Source: Microbacteriaceae bacterium
GTDB lineage: Bacteria > Actinomycetota > Actinomycetes > Actinomycetales > Microbacteriaceae
Assembly: GCA_027491295.1 (NCBI GenBank)
Contig: JAIXWK010000002.1
Location: 556,032 to 620,031, forward strand
Reading direction: 5' to 3'
DNA length: 64,000 bases
Position numbers and translations under genes: made by a program. Below are positions 17,606 to 27,440 of the stretch, one piece after another. The notes below the pieces were generated by a model. It was not told the origin of the DNA. It saw nothing but the letters and a program-made list of their open reading frames with translations, and searched no databases. Numbering within the stretch: the stretch's first letter is position 1; the number at the start of each line of letters is the position of its first letter.

Positions 17606-18340
17606 TTACGGCTTACCGCGCAGGATAGCCTGCTTGACCTCTGCGATGGCCTTGGTGATCTCAATTCCACGAGGGCAGGCCTCGGTGCAGTTGAAGGTGG
17701 TGCGGCAGCGCCAGACACCCTCTTTGTCGTTCAGGATGTCGATGCGCACCTGCGCACCTTCGTCTCTCGAGTCAAAGATAAAGCGGTGGGCATTCACAAT
17801 CGCAGCAGGTCCAAAGTACTGACCATCGGTCCAGAACACTGGGCAGCTGGTGGTGCAGGCAGCACACAAAATGCACTTGGTGGTGTCCTCGTAGCGAGCA
17901 CGGTCCTCAGGGGACTGCAGGCGCTCCTTCTCAGGCTTGTCCGATGCAATCAAGAATGGGTTTACATCCTTGTATGCCTGGTAGAACGGGTTCATGTCGA
18001 CAATTAGGTCCTTCTCAACCGGAAGGCCCTTGATTGGCTCGATGTAGATCGGCTGTGAGATGTCTAGATCCTTGATCAGGGTCTTGCAGGCCAGGCGGTT
18101 ACGACCATTGATACGCATCGCGTCCGAACCACAAACACCGTGAGCGCAGGAGCGACGGAAGGTTAGCGATCCATCCTGCTCCCACTTGATCTTGTGCAGA
18201 GCGTCTAACACGCGGTCGGTGCCAAACATCTCAACGTCGTAGTCAACCCACTTTGGTTCGGCGTCGTTCTCCGGATCGAAGCGACGAACGATGAGGGTTA
18301 CCTGGAATGAGGCAACTTCTGCGATCTTCGGCTGAGTCAT
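17606..18340 (-). CDS. sdhB: Succinate dehydrogenase iron-sulfur subunit
   Basis: Electron-transfer subunit of complex II. 244 residues. [2Fe-2S] ligands in RSCAHGVCGSDAMRINGRN and the following ACKT, then CILCAACTTSCPVFW and TFNCTEACPRGIEITKA for the [4Fe-4S] and [3Fe-4S] clusters. The start overlaps the sdhA stop (TAATG). Confidence 0.97.
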   Translation of the reverse strand: MTQPKIAEVASFQVTLIVRRFDPENDAEPKWVDYDVEMFGTDRVLDALHKIKWEQDGSLTFRRSCAHGVCGSDAMRINGRNRLACKTLIKDLDISQPIYIEPIKGLPVEKDLIVDMNPFYQAYKDVNPFLIASDKPEKERLQSPEDRARYEDTTKCILCAACTTSCPVFWTDGQYFGPAAIVNAHRFIFDSRDEGAQVRIDILNDKEGVWRCRTTFNCTEACPRGIEITKAIAEVKQAILRGKP

Positions 18341-20103
18341 TAGTACTTGCGCTCCATCGGCTGGTAGTTGGTAATGACGACTGGCTTCCAGCCGAGCTTC
18401 ATGTTGGTTCCGGTCGCCTTGTCGATCTTGTCAATCTTGTAGGCCATCGAGTGAACCATGAACTTCTTGTCATCGCGATCTGGGAAGTCCTCGCGAAGGT
18501 GCGCTCCACGGGACTCGCGGCGCTCGCGGCAGGTGATTACGGTCACCTCGGCAAGGTCTAGCAAGAAGCCAAGCTCAATTGCCTCAAGAAGGTCGGTGTT
18601 GAAGCGACGCCCCTGGTCCTGAATCGAAATGTTCTCGTAGCGCCCTCGAAGCTCCATGATCTTGTCCCAAGCTTCTTGCAGCGTCTCTTCGGTGCGGAAT
18701 ACCTGGGCGTTTTTGTCCATGGTCTCCTGCAGTTCCTTACGAAGCTGCGCAACCTTTTCCTTACCCTTTGCCTTGCGGACCTTCTCCAGCATTGCAACTA
18801 CCTCATCGGCAGCGTTTTCTGGAAGCGGGACCTGCTTGGCAGTCCTGGCGTACTCAACCGCGTACTTTCCAGCTCGCTTACCAAAGACGTTGATGTCCAG
18901 TAGCGAGTTGGTTCCTAGGCGGTTTGCACCGTGAACTGATACACAGGCGCATTCGCCAGCCGCGTAAAGACCTGGCACCACGGTGTCGTTGTCGCTGAGC
19001 ACCTCTGCCTTGATGTTGGTTGGAATGCCACCCATCGCGTAGTGCGCGGTTGGGAACACTGGAACCGGCTCGGTGTATGGCTCAACACCTAGGTAGGTTC
19101 TAGCAAACTCGGTGATGTCCGGAAGCTTTGCGTCAATAACAGCAGGCTCTAGGTGGGTTAGGTCTAGGAACACATAGTCCTTGTTTGGACCGCCACCGCG
19201 ACCCTCGCGAACCTCATTTGCCATCGCGCGAGCAACCATGTCGCGCGGAGCTAGGTCCTTGATGGTCGGGGCATAGCGCTCCATGAAGCGCTCACCGGAA
19301 GCGTTGCGGAGAATACCGCCCTCACCACGTGCTGCTTCGGATAGCAAAATTCCTAGGCCGGCAAGACCGGTTGGGTGGAACTGGTAGAACTCCATATCCT
19401 CTAGCGGCAATCCCTTGCGGTAGATGATGCCAACGCCATCCCCGGTAAGGGTGTGAGCGTTTGAGGTGGTCTTGTAGATTTTGCCAAAGCCGCCGGTTGC
19501 AAAGATGATCGACTTGCCAGCGAAGACGTGAATGTCGCCGGTTGCCAGTTCATAAGCCACCACACCGGCAGGCTTGCCGTTGTTCATAACAAGGTCCAAA
19601 ACGTAGAACTCGTTGTAGAACTCGATGCCAAGCTTTACGCAGTTTTGGTAGAGGGTCTGCAAAATCATGTGGCCGGTGCGATCGGCTGCGTAGCAGCTGC
19701 GGCGAACCGGAGCCTTACCGTGGTCGCGCGTGTGACCACCAAAGCGGCGCTGGTCGATCTTTCCGTCCGGGGTTCTGTTGAAAGGCAGGCCCATGTTCTC
19801 TAGGTCAATAACAGCCTGAACCGATTCCTTGGCCAAAATCTCAGCGGCATCCTGGTCAACTAGGTAGTCGCCACCTTTGACGGTGTCGAAAGTATGCCAC
19901 TCCCAGCTGTCCTCTTCTACGTTCGCAAGGGCTGCTGCCATACCACCCTGGGCCGCACCGGTGTGTGAGCGAGTTGGGAAAAGCTTGGAAACCACTGCCA
20001 CCTTGGTGTCAGTACCAGCCTCAATGGCAGCGCGCATGCCAGCGCCACCGGCGCCGACGATTACCACGTCGTAGGTGTGATAGGTCACGTTGTCGTTGGC
20101 CAT
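18340..20103 (-). CDS. sdhA: Succinate dehydrogenase flavoprotein subunit
   Basis: Catalytic FAD subunit of complex II, oxidising succinate to fumarate at the inner face of the membrane. 587 residues. Dinucleotide motif [17 protein letters not shown] near 13-29, the covalent-FAD histidine in [34 protein letters not shown] near the active site, and [16 protein letters not shown]. It lies 10 bases after sdhD. Confidence 0.97.
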   Translation of the reverse strand: MANDNVTYHTYDVVIVGAGGAGMRAAIEAGTDTKVAVVSKLFPTRSHTGAAQGGMAAALANVEEDSWEWHTFDTVKGGDYLVDQDAAEILAKESVQAVIDLENMGLPFNRTPDGKIDQRRFGGHTRDHGKAPVRRSCYAADRTGHMILQTLYQNCVKLGIEFYNEFYVLDLVMNNGKPAGVVAYELATGDIHVFAGKSIIFATGGFGKIYKTTSNAHTLTGDGVGIIYRKGLPLEDMEFYQFHPTGLAGLGILLSEAARGEGGILRNASGERFMERYAPTIKDLAPRDMVARAMANEVREGRGGGPNKDYVFLDLTHLEPAVIDAKLPDITEFARTYLGVEPYTEPVPVFPTAHYAMGGIPTNIKAEVLSDNDTVVPGLYAAGECACVSVHGANRLGTNSLLDINVFGKRAGKYAVEYARTAKQVPLPENAADEVVAMLEKVRKAKGKEKVAQLRKELQETMDKNAQVFRTEETLQEAWDKIMELRGRYENISIQDQGRRFNTDLLEAIELGFLLDLAEVTVITCRERRESRGAHLREDFPDRDDKKFMVHSMAYKIDKIDKATGTNMKLGWKPVVITNYQPMERKY

Positions 20104-20113
20104 GATTTCCTAA

Positions 20114-20554
20114 CTAGTTAGCTGGACAGAAGGAAGGCAATAGCTCTAGAGCTGCGCCAGCTGGACAAGGGTCAAATGTAAAGATGACGAGGGTTCCTAG
20201 CGCAACCAAAAGAGCACAGACAATCCAGAGCGTGTAGTTCAGGCCGACACGAACCTTTTCCCGCTCGGCATAGTCGTTCACGATGGTGCGCATACCGTTG
20301 GTGCCGTGGATCAAAGCAAGCCAAAGCATCGCCAGATCCCAAACCTGCCAGAACGGATCAGCCCACTTGCCAGCAACAAATGCAAAGTCAATGGCCTTGA
20401 TGCCATCGCCAAGCACGAGGTTCACAACCAGGTGGGTAAATACCAACACGATTAACAGCGGTCCGGAGACTCGCATGAAAAGCCAGCCGTACTTTTCCCA
20501 GTTGGCTGCCTTGCGGCTGCGAGGTTGGTTTGGGGTTTCAATAATGATGCTCAT
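20114..20554 (-). CDS. sdhD: Succinate dehydrogenase membrane anchor subunit D
   Basis: 146 residues with three membrane helices (about 30-50, 70-88 and 105-128). LALIHGTNGMRTIVNDYAE carries the family's conserved His/Gly/Arg segment. The start overlaps the sdhC stop. Binds quinone and haem b with SdhC in the family. Confidence 0.92.
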   Translation of the reverse strand: MSIIIETPNQPRSRKAANWEKYGWLFMRVSGPLLIVLVFTHLVVNLVLGDGIKAIDFAFVAGKWADPFWQVWDLAMLWLALIHGTNGMRTIVNDYAEREKVRVGLNYTLWIVCALLVALGTLVIFTFDPCPAGAALELLPSFCPAN

Positions 20555-20946
20555 TAGTGCGCTCCAAAGACTCTTGCAAGGTGCACCGGAGTGAAGGCCG
20601 CGACCAAAACCACGCTGATAGCGATGACCACCCAGAACATAATGTTTTGGTACTTGGTGCCCTTGGACCAGAAGTCAACCGCGATGATCCTCAGGCCATT
20701 TAGACCGTGGAACAGGATGCCCGCCACCAGGCCAAGTTCTGCCAGTCCAACAATCGGAGTCTTGTAGGACTCGATGACGACGTTGTAAGCCTCTGGGCTG
20801 ACTCGCACCAAGGCGGTGTCGAGCACGTGCACGAGTAGGAAAAAGAAGATTGCCACACCGGTAATACGGTGCAGCACCCAGGACCACATGCCCACTTTGC
20901 CGCGGTACAAGGTTCCTGCTGGCCGTGTTGCCAAGCTAGCCTCCAT
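20554..20946 (-). CDS. sdhC: Succinate dehydrogenase cytochrome b556 subunit
   Basis: 130 residues and three transmembrane helices. SWVLHRITGVAIFFFLLVHVLD supplies the haem-b histidine and quinone-site residues; a second helix begins at GLVAGILFHGLNGLRII. First gene of sdhCDAB and divergent from manC. No clear ribosome-binding site precedes the ATG; a TAGAAT hexamer lies about 30 bases upstream on the minus strand and may be a -10 element. Confidence 0.93.
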   Translation of the reverse strand: MEASLATRPAGTLYRGKVGMWSWVLHRITGVAIFFFLLVHVLDTALVRVSPEAYNVVIESYKTPIVGLAELGLVAGILFHGLNGLRIIAVDFWSKGTKYQNIMFWVVIAISVVLVAAFTPVHLARVFGAH

Positions 20947-21018
20947 GGATAGTTTCGGTTTGGGTCTAATTCTAACTAATCAAAGGCCTTTGGCTTTCCC
21001 AAAAAGCCAAGAAACATC

Positions 21019-21024
21019 TAGGGT
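21019..21024 (+). promoter_or_regulatory. -10 element TAGGGT upstream of manC
   Basis: TAGGGT is followed by six bases (GATTAG) and then the GTG start, consistent with a leaderless message. Confidence 0.5.
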
Positions 21025-21030
21025 GATTAG

Positions 21031-22140
21031 GTGAACTCTTCGAAAAGCACCAACCTTGAAAACTTCTTTGCTGTGATTCCCGCCGGTGGCGTAGGTTCCA
21101 GGCTTTGGCCACTCTCTAGAGCTAGCGCACCGAAGTTCCTGCACGACCTAACCGGTAGCGGTCAGACCCTGCTGCAGGACACTTGGGATCGACTTCAGCC
21201 AATCGCTGCGGGCAAGACCATGGTGGTAACCGGCAATGTGCACGCTCACGCTGTAGAGCAGCAGCTTCCGGAGCTTGATGAGAAAAACTTAATTCTTGAA
21301 CCATCGCCACGCGATTCAACAGCTGCGATTGCCCTTGCGGCAGCGGTATTGGCGCTGCGTCAGCCAAATGTGATTATCGGTTCCTTTGCCGCCGACCACG
21401 TGATATTGGATCAGGCGGAGTTTCACAAGAGCGTCTTAGAGGCCGTGGATGTCGCTGCCACGGGAAAGATTGTGACGATTGGACTTAGGCCAACCGAGCC
21501 ATCGGTTGGCTTTGGCTACATTCAAAAAGGTGAGCGACTAGATAGCCCAACTGCATGCGAAGTTTTGAAGTTTGTCGAAAAGCCAAGCATCAAGGTCGCC
21601 AAGCAGTATGTGGAGTCCGGGGAGTACTTCTGGAACGCCGGCATGTTTATTGCCCCAGCCAAGTTGCTGCTTGAAGTTCTAGCAAAGACCGAACCCGAGC
21701 TTCACGCCGGCATCATGGAAATCGCAAAGGCATGGGACACCCCGGCTCGCGAATCGGTAATGAAGAGTCAGTGGCCAAAGCTCAAGAGAATTGCAATTGA
21801 TTACGCCATTGCAGAGCCTGCTGCCGAGCAAGGTTTAGTGGTGGTCATTCCGGCCGAATTTGAATGGCACGACGTTGGTGACTTTGCAGCTATTGCGGAG
21901 CTTCAGTCCCAGGGCAAAAAGGGCAACCTTGCTGTCTTGGGTTCTGCGAAGGTGCTCTCCGACTCATCCTCTGGAATTTTGGTGTCCGACACCAACCGCC
22001 TGATCGCACTTATTGGCCTAGAAGACGTGATTGTGGTGGACACTCCAGATGCCCTGTTGATTACCACCAAGGAACATGCGCAAAAGGTCAAGTCGCTAGT
22101 TGATGTCCTAAAACAAACCGGACATTCGGAGCTTTTATAA
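21031..22140 (+). CDS. manC: Mannose-1-phosphate guanylyltransferase
   Basis: Makes GDP-mannose from mannose-1-phosphate and GTP. 369 residues, single nucleotidyltransferase domain without the isomerase extension of bifunctional ManC. FAVIPAGGVGSRLWPLSRASAPKFL is the pyrophosphorylase signature near 13-37; GFGYIQKGE, VLKFVEKPS and EYFWNAGMFIAP follow. It would act after the phosphomannomutase at 55700 and feed the envelope glycosyltransferases. Monocistronic, with its own promoter opposite sdhC. Confidence 0.92.
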   Translation: MNSSKSTNLENFFAVIPAGGVGSRLWPLSRASAPKFLHDLTGSGQTLLQDTWDRLQPIAAGKTMVVTGNVHAHAVEQQLPELDEKNLILEPSPRDSTAAIALAAAVLALRQPNVIIGSFAADHVILDQAEFHKSVLEAVDVAATGKIVTIGLRPTEPSVGFGYIQKGERLDSPTACEVLKFVEKPSIKVAKQYVESGEYFWNAGMFIAPAKLLLEVLAKTEPELHAGIMEIAKAWDTPARESVMKSQWPKLKRIAIDYAIAEPAAEQGLVVVIPAEFEWHDVGDFAAIAELQSQGKKGNLAVLGSAKVLSDSSSGILVSDTNRLIALIGLEDVIVVDTPDALLITTKEHAQKVKSLVDVLKQTGHSELL

Positions 22141-22164
22141 CAGTTCTTGCACAGCCTTGAAACT

Positions 22165-22231
22165 TGACCGTTGCGGTCATGTTGCTCTTGGAAACCTCTG
22201 TAGAGTGTTGGGAAAAGGTGCCTAATGGCAC
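22165..22231 (+). repeat. Two small inverted repeats in the leader of the BMP lipoprotein gene
   Basis: TGACC-GTTGC-GGTCA at 22165-22179 and GTGCC-TAAT-GGCAC at 22218-22231 are perfect five-base stems. They lie between manC and the ribosome-binding site AGGAGG at 22245-22250. They could be an operator or mRNA structures; neither is a known riboswitch by eye. Confidence 0.4.
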
Positions 22232-22254
22232 ACATTTCCAATCAGGAGGAAACC

Positions 22255-23334
22255 TTGAAACTAAAGAATGCATCCGCAGCATTCGCACTACTAGGCGTAT
22301 CAGCCCTAGTGCTAACCGGCTGCGCAGCTGCTCCAGAAGCAGAGCCAACCGCAACAGAGACCGCATCAGAGGCACCAAGCTTTGACTACCTTGCTTGTGC
22401 AGTATCTGACGAGGGTAGCTGGAACGACAAGTCGTTCAACGAGTCTGTTTACGATGGTCTAACTAAGGCTCAGACCGAGCTAGGTGTTCAGATTGCCGAC
22501 GCAGAGTCGAACTCTGCAGAGGACTTCGCTCCGAACCTACAGGCAATGGTTGACCAGGCTTGCGACATTACCTTTGCAGTTGGCTTCAACCTAGTTGCAG
22601 ACGTAAACGCTGCAGCTGCTGCTAACCCAGACGTGAGCTTCGTAACCATCGATGGTTGGTCTGAAGGCAACGCAAACCTAAAGCCAGTTGGCTACGCAAT
22701 GAACCAGTCCAGCTACCTAGCTGGCTACCTAGCTGCTGCTTACTCGACCACCAAGGTCGTTGGCACCTACGGTGGTATGCAGATTGACGCTGTTGTCGAC
22801 TTCATGAACGGCTTCTACTTCGGAGCTATGGCATGGGGCGAAGAGAACGGCACTGCAGTGAAGGTTGTTGGTTGGGACCCAGCCGCAGCTACCGGTCAGT
22901 TCATCGGTGACTTCACTCCTAACTCCGGTACCTCAAAGTCAATTGCAGCTGCATTGATCAACGACGGCGCTGACGTGCTCTTCCCAGTTGGTGGAGACCA
23001 GTTCGGTGCTGTATCTGAGGCAATCAAGGAAGCTGGCATCGATGGCGTAATGATCGGTGTCGACAAGGACGTAGCTCTAACCTCTCCTGAGTACGCACCT
23101 TACGTGCTTACCTCAGCTGAGAAGCGCATGACCAACGCTGTTTACGACATCATCGCAGAGCTATCTGCAGGTGGCGCATTCAACGGTGACGCATACGTTG
23201 GCACCTTGGCAAACGGTGGAACCGGACTATCTCCGTTCTACGACTTCGACTCCAAGATTGATGACGCAACCAAGGCTCGCCTAGTCGAGCTAGAGGCTGG
23301 CATCATCGCGGGTGAGATTGACCCACTGAGCTAA
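22255..23334 (+). CDS. BMP-family nucleoside-binding lipoprotein of an ABC transporter
   Basis: Extracytoplasmic receptor for (probably purine) nucleosides. TTG at 22255 is chosen because AGGAGG lies five bases before it and the protein then begins as a lipoprotein, MKLKNASAAF, with lipobox VLTGC (Cys23); 359 residues. Basic membrane protein family marks: VSDEGSWNDKSFNESVYDGL, FVTIDGW, SYLAGYLAA, GTYGGMQIDAVVDFMNGF, ADVLFPVGGDQFGA and GVMIGVDKDVA. It is followed by a strong terminator and then the cognate ATPase and permease genes, the usual way for a receptor to be expressed above the membrane parts. Leu codons here are strongly biased to CTA. Confidence 0.92.
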   Translation: MKLKNASAAFALLGVSALVLTGCAAAPEAEPTATETASEAPSFDYLACAVSDEGSWNDKSFNESVYDGLTKAQTELGVQIADAESNSAEDFAPNLQAMVDQACDITFAVGFNLVADVNAAAAANPDVSFVTIDGWSEGNANLKPVGYAMNQSSYLAGYLAAAYSTTKVVGTYGGMQIDAVVDFMNGFYFGAMAWGEENGTAVKVVGWDPAAATGQFIGDFTPNSGTSKSIAAALINDGADVLFPVGGDQFGAVSEAIKEAGIDGVMIGVDKDVALTSPEYAPYVLTSAEKRMTNAVYDIIAELSAGGAFNGDAYVGTLANGGTGLSPFYDFDSKIDDATKARLVELEAGIIAGEIDPLS

Positions 23335-23350
23335 TTCAGTAATAAAAGCT

Positions 23351-23387
23351 GGGGGCCGCAGAGAGATCTGCGGCCCTTACTTTTTTT
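23351..23387 (+). terminator. Rho-independent terminator between receptor and transporter genes
   Basis: Perfect nine-base arms GGGCCGCAG and CTGCGGCCC, with further weak pairing in the loop, followed by a run of seven Ts. Probably partial attenuation that lets the receptor be made in excess. Confidence 0.88.
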
Positions 23388-23444
23388 GGCGGAGCAGCGC
23401 TGAGTTTTTTGGCAGAATAGGACTTGGCACGAAGGAGTGCAAAA

Positions 23445-24953
23445 GTGAAATTAGAACTGCGCGGTATTACCAAGCGCTTTGGCCAACTGGTGGCCAATGA
23501 CTCAATCAACCTTGTTGTTCAACCCGGTGAGATCCACGCGCTGTTGGGTGAGAACGGCGCTGGTAAGTCCACCCTGATGAATGTCCTCTACGGCCTATAT
23601 CAGGCTGACGAGGGCCAGATCCTTTTGGATGACAAAGCCCAAAAGTTCTCCGGTCCTGGCGATGCAATGGCATCAGGCATTGGAATGGTTCACCAGCACT
23701 TCATGCTTATTCCAGTTTTCACCGTCGCCGAGAACGTTGCCCTAGGCAACGAGCCGACCGGTGTATTCGGAACCTTCAAACTTGCAGAGGCTAGAAAGCG
23801 CGTTGTTGAGATTTCTGACCGCTTTGGCTTCAACGTAGATCCTGACGCCCTGGTAGAAGACCTACCGGTAGGTGTCCAGCAGCGTGTAGAAATCATCAAG
23901 GCACTTTCGAGAGACGCCAAAGTCTTGGTGCTAGACGAGCCAACCGCGGTTTTGACTCCGCAGGAAACCGATGAGCTAATGGCAATCATGCGTCAGCTTG
24001 CCAAGGCCGGCACCTCCATCGTGTTTATTACCCACAAGCTTCGTGAGGTGAAAGAGGTAGCAGACAAGATCACCGTGATTCGCCTCGGCAAAGTGGTAGG
24101 GGACGCCGCTCCGGACGCGTCAACATCTGAACTTGCATCGATGATGGTTGGCCGCGAGGTCGATCTAACGGTTTCTAAGCGCCAAGCCAGCTTGGGCGAT
24201 GAAGTGCTTCGGGTTGAGAACATCTCTGTCTTGGATGACCGAAATCAAAGAGCGGTAAACGGCGTCAGCTTTATGGTTCAGCGCGGCGAGATCCTGGCAA
24301 TCGCCGGTGTGCAGGGTAATGGCCAGACCGAGCTCGCCGAGGCACTGCTGGGCTTGCGCCCAGTTATCAAAGGCAGCGGTTCCATCTCTATCAATGGGGA
24401 GCACCGCAAGTCACAGGCTTCGGTTCGCGATGTCTTGGAGTCAGGTGTTGGTTTCATTCCAGAAGATCGCAAGAAAGATGGCCTGGTTTCTGAATTCACG
24501 ATTGCCGAGAACCTGATGCTGAACGCTTCGTATAAGTCGGTATTCACCAAGGGCTTGAACATTAACTTTGCGGCCCGCAAGAAGATATCCAAGGACTTGG
24601 TCGAAAGATTCGACGTTCGAACTCCATCGGCCGACCACCTGGCTGGAAAACTCTCCGGAGGTAACCAGCAGAAGGTCGTGGTGGCACGTGAGCTTTATCG
24701 CAAGGTTGACCTTCTGATTGCATCGCAGCCAACCAGAGGTGTTGATGTGGGCTCAATTGAGTTCATTCACGAGCAGTTGGTTGCGGAGCGTGACGCCGGC
24801 AAAGGCGTGGTTCTGATTTCAACCGAGTTGGACGAAGTGCTTGCGCTTGCGGATCGAATTGCAGTTATGTATCGCGGTCAAATTATTGGAATTGTGGGCC
24901 CAGAAACCTCCAGAGAGCAGTTGGGCAAAATGATGGCGGGAGTTGCAGCATGA
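23445..24953 (+). CDS. Nucleoside ABC transporter ATP-binding protein (NupO/RnsB-like)
   Basis: Tandem ATPase energising nucleoside uptake. GTG at 23445 is chosen because GAAGGAG at 23431-23437 precedes it; 502 residues. Two nucleotide-binding domains: the first with LLGENGAGKSTLMNVLYGLY, VGVQQRVEIIKALSRDA and LVLDEPTAVLTPQE; the second with AGVQGNGQTELAEALLG in place of a canonical Walker A, LSGGNQQKVVVARELYRK and LIASQPTRGVDVGS. The degenerate second site is usual for this sugar/nucleoside family. It overlaps the next gene by four bases. Confidence 0.93.
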   Translation: MKLELRGITKRFGQLVANDSINLVVQPGEIHALLGENGAGKSTLMNVLYGLYQADEGQILLDDKAQKFSGPGDAMASGIGMVHQHFMLIPVFTVAENVALGNEPTGVFGTFKLAEARKRVVEISDRFGFNVDPDALVEDLPVGVQQRVEIIKALSRDAKVLVLDEPTAVLTPQETDELMAIMRQLAKAGTSIVFITHKLREVKEVADKITVIRLGKVVGDAAPDASTSELASMMVGREVDLTVSKRQASLGDEVLRVENISVLDDRNQRAVNGVSFMVQRGEILAIAGVQGNGQTELAEALLGLRPVIKGSGSISINGEHRKSQASVRDVLESGVGFIPEDRKKDGLVSEFTIAENLMLNASYKSVFTKGLNINFAARKKISKDLVERFDVRTPSADHLAGKLSGGNQQKVVVARELYRKVDLLIASQPTRGVDVGSIEFIHEQLVAERDAGKGVVLISTELDEVLALADRIAVMYRGQIIGIVGPETSREQLGKMMAGVAA

Positions 24954-26173
24954 GCAGTCCAGAGGCGAGATTCAATCAAGCCATCAAAGAAATTCTGGCC
25001 GGAGGCCTAACCCGCACGGTGCTTTCGGTAATCCTCGGGTTCCTAGTCGGTGCGATGTTCATGATCGGATCCAACAAGGAATTCTTGGAGGGATTGACCT
25101 ATTTCTTCTCCAGGCCTCAGGACTCACTCGGTGCAGCTTGGACTGTTGTCAGCGATGGCTACGGAGCATTGTTTAGGGGCTCAATCTTTAACGCTGAGGC
25201 CGAGGACCTAATCAAAGCATTCCGACCACTAACTGAGACCTTGAGACTCGGAGCTCCGCTTATTGCGGCAGGCTTGGGAATTGGTCTAGCTTTCCGAGTC
25301 GGGCTTTTCAACATCGGTGGCACTGGCCAGTTGATCTTCGGCATGATCTTCTCGACCTGGGTAGCCACCCGAATCGAGTTGCCAATCGTGTTGCACATGA
25401 TCGTCGCACTTATCGCCGGAATCCTGGGAGCTTGTTTATTGGGCGCACTGGTTGGTTTCCTCAAAGCTAGAACCGGTGCTCACGAAGTGATCCTTACGAT
25501 CATGCTCAATTACATCGCCATCTACTTCTTCAGCTTCCTAATGCGAGACCCAGCGCTGTTGCAGGAGGAGCGAGCAAGCGGAAATCCGAAGGCAGATCCT
25601 GCTGCAGTTACCGCGCAGTTCCCGAAGCTCTTCGGCGATGAGTATTCGCTGCACTGGGGATTGGTGTTTTCCATCGCGGCGGTAATTGTTTACTGGTGGC
25701 TAATGGAGCGCTCCACCATTGGATACCGCTTGCGTATGGTCGGCTTTAACCCGGATGCCGCAAAGACCGCCGGCATCAACGTGAACCGAACCTATGTTTT
25801 GGCCATGGCGCTGTCGGCAGCATTTGTCGGTGTTGCAGGAGCAAACCAAGCACTGGGAACAGCCATCGGTGTCACCCCAAGCTCTCACGCCGGTATCGGA
25901 TTTGACGCCATCACCGTTGCGCTACTTGGAGGATCATCAGCCCCAGGTATTTTGCTGGCCGGCTTGCTCTTTGGTGCATTCAAAGCAGGAGCTCCTGCGA
26001 TGCAGGTAATCGGAGTATCTCCTGAGGTTTTGGGAATCGTTCAGGGTGCGATTGTGCTGTTTATCGCAGCCCCGCCGCTGATTAGGGCCATCTTTGGTCT
26101 ACCGAAACCTCAGACCACGAATGCGCTCGGTGCTATTCGAGATCGATTCTTTGGGAAAGGCGGTGCCAAATGA
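24950..26173 (+). CDS. Nucleoside ABC transporter permease (NupP-like)
   Basis: 407 residues, about eight to ten membrane helices, BPD_transp_2 family. GLGIGLAFRVGLFNIGGTGQ and GAHEVILTIMLNYIAIYFFS are typical of the branched-chain/nucleoside permease class. The start overlaps the ATPase stop (ATGA) and its end overlaps the next permease start. Confidence 0.92.
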   Translation: MSSPEARFNQAIKEILAGGLTRTVLSVILGFLVGAMFMIGSNKEFLEGLTYFFSRPQDSLGAAWTVVSDGYGALFRGSIFNAEAEDLIKAFRPLTETLRLGAPLIAAGLGIGLAFRVGLFNIGGTGQLIFGMIFSTWVATRIELPIVLHMIVALIAGILGACLLGALVGFLKARTGAHEVILTIMLNYIAIYFFSFLMRDPALLQEERASGNPKADPAAVTAQFPKLFGDEYSLHWGLVFSIAAVIVYWWLMERSTIGYRLRMVGFNPDAAKTAGINVNRTYVLAMALSAAFVGVAGANQALGTAIGVTPSSHAGIGFDAITVALLGGSSAPGILLAGLLFGAFKAGAPAMQVIGVSPEVLGIVQGAIVLFIAAPPLIRAIFGLPKPQTTNALGAIRDRFFGKGGAK

Positions 26174-27438
26174 GTTGGCTAAAGCCGGTATCCGGGATCA
26201 ATAGCGAAGAACGCGTTGGTTTCAAGAGCCCAATCGTGATGGGAGTGCTTGCACTTGTCGTGCTTTACTTCTTTGGCATTGCTGGCCGAAGTGGTCAGAC
26301 CGTCTTTGAACTGACCCGTAAGCAGGATCTAATTCAGCTTCCGGTCTTTGAAATCGCCTCTGCACAGCTGGGTGTCATCACAGGTGTCATCATGCTGTTG
26401 GTGGCTGTTGTTTCGCTATTACTCTCGCTGCGCAATAGCAAAACCCCAATCTGGCTGGTGTCGATCTATGGCTTGTTGGGGGTAACCGCTTTGCTTGGCT
26501 GGCTGGCTGCCGACAACACGGTACCGGTCGTTTTCATTGCTGGAACCGCTTTGGTCTTGGCCGTGCCAATCATGCTCGGTGCAATGGCCGGTGTGATGAG
26601 CGAGCGCAGCGGTATCACCAACATCGCAATCGAAGGTCAATTGCTAACCGGTGCGTTCATGGCGGCTGTGGTTTCCAGCATCACCGACAACTTTGCACTT
26701 GGAATCTTTGCTGCCATGTTTACCGCAGCTTTGATGAGCATGGTGCTGGCGGTATTTGCCATCAAGTTCCTGGCCCAGCAGATCATCGTCGGAGTGGTGC
26801 TAAACGTTTTAGTCATCGGTATCACCAACTTCCTCTACCAGCAGTGGCTAACCGAGGATGGCGAGAACGTGAACTTCCCCGGCACCTTGGACATCATCAA
26901 GATTCCATTCCTAAGTGATATTCCAGTTCTGGGTCCGGTGCTATTTGAAAACCGAATCACAGTTTTCGCAGCTCTGTTGATTGTGCCTGTGCTGTGGTTT
27001 GTGCTTTTCAAAACCAAGCTTGGCCTTCGCGCCAGAGCCGTGGGTGAGCACCCACTAGCTGCTGACACCGTCGGTATCAACGTGAGCCGCACGCGCTTCT
27101 GGTGGGTAACAATCGGTGGCGCAATCGCAGGTTTGGGTGGCGCTGCTTTGACCGTTGGTAACGCCGGAGCCTTTGGTCGTGAAATGTCTGGTGGTTTTGG
27201 ATTTATCGCCCTTGCGGTGGTAATCCTCGGTCGTTGGCACCCAATTTCGGCCGCACTTGCCGCACTGCTGTTTGGTTTCTCAATCATCTTGCGCGTCTGG
27301 GCAAACCAGGTGAGCCCTGGTATCCCAACCGATTTCATCACCATGGTTCCTTACATCGTGACGATCATTGCTGTGGTTGGTTTTGTTGGTCAGTCCAGGC
27401 CTCCAAAATCTCTCGCAATTCCTTACGTGAAGGGTTAG
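26170..27438 (+). CDS. Nucleoside ABC transporter permease (NupQ-like)
   Basis: 422 residues, partner permease of the same family, with MAGVMSERSGITNIAIEGQL, KTKLGLRARAVGEHPLAADTVGI and GGAFGR-type loops. An extra N-terminal helix region (about 20-110) precedes the core, as in actinobacterial homologues. The start overlaps the previous stop; cdd starts two bases after its stop. Confidence 0.92.
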   Translation: MSWLKPVSGINSEERVGFKSPIVMGVLALVVLYFFGIAGRSGQTVFELTRKQDLIQLPVFEIASAQLGVITGVIMLLVAVVSLLLSLRNSKTPIWLVSIYGLLGVTALLGWLAADNTVPVVFIAGTALVLAVPIMLGAMAGVMSERSGITNIAIEGQLLTGAFMAAVVSSITDNFALGIFAAMFTAALMSMVLAVFAIKFLAQQIIVGVVLNVLVIGITNFLYQQWLTEDGENVNFPGTLDIIKIPFLSDIPVLGPVLFENRITVFAALLIVPVLWFVLFKTKLGLRARAVGEHPLAADTVGINVSRTRFWWVTIGGAIAGLGGAALTVGNAGAFGREMSGGFGFIALAVVILGRWHPISAALAALLFGFSIILRVWANQVSPGIPTDFITMVPYIVTIIAVVGFVGQSRPPKSLAIPYVKG

Positions 27439-27440
27439 TC

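Noticed and set aside
26835-27344. 169-codon minus-strand frame within the NupQ-like permease gene
   Set aside because: Lies wholly opposite a well-supported membrane protein gene; composition is a codon-bias mirror image.
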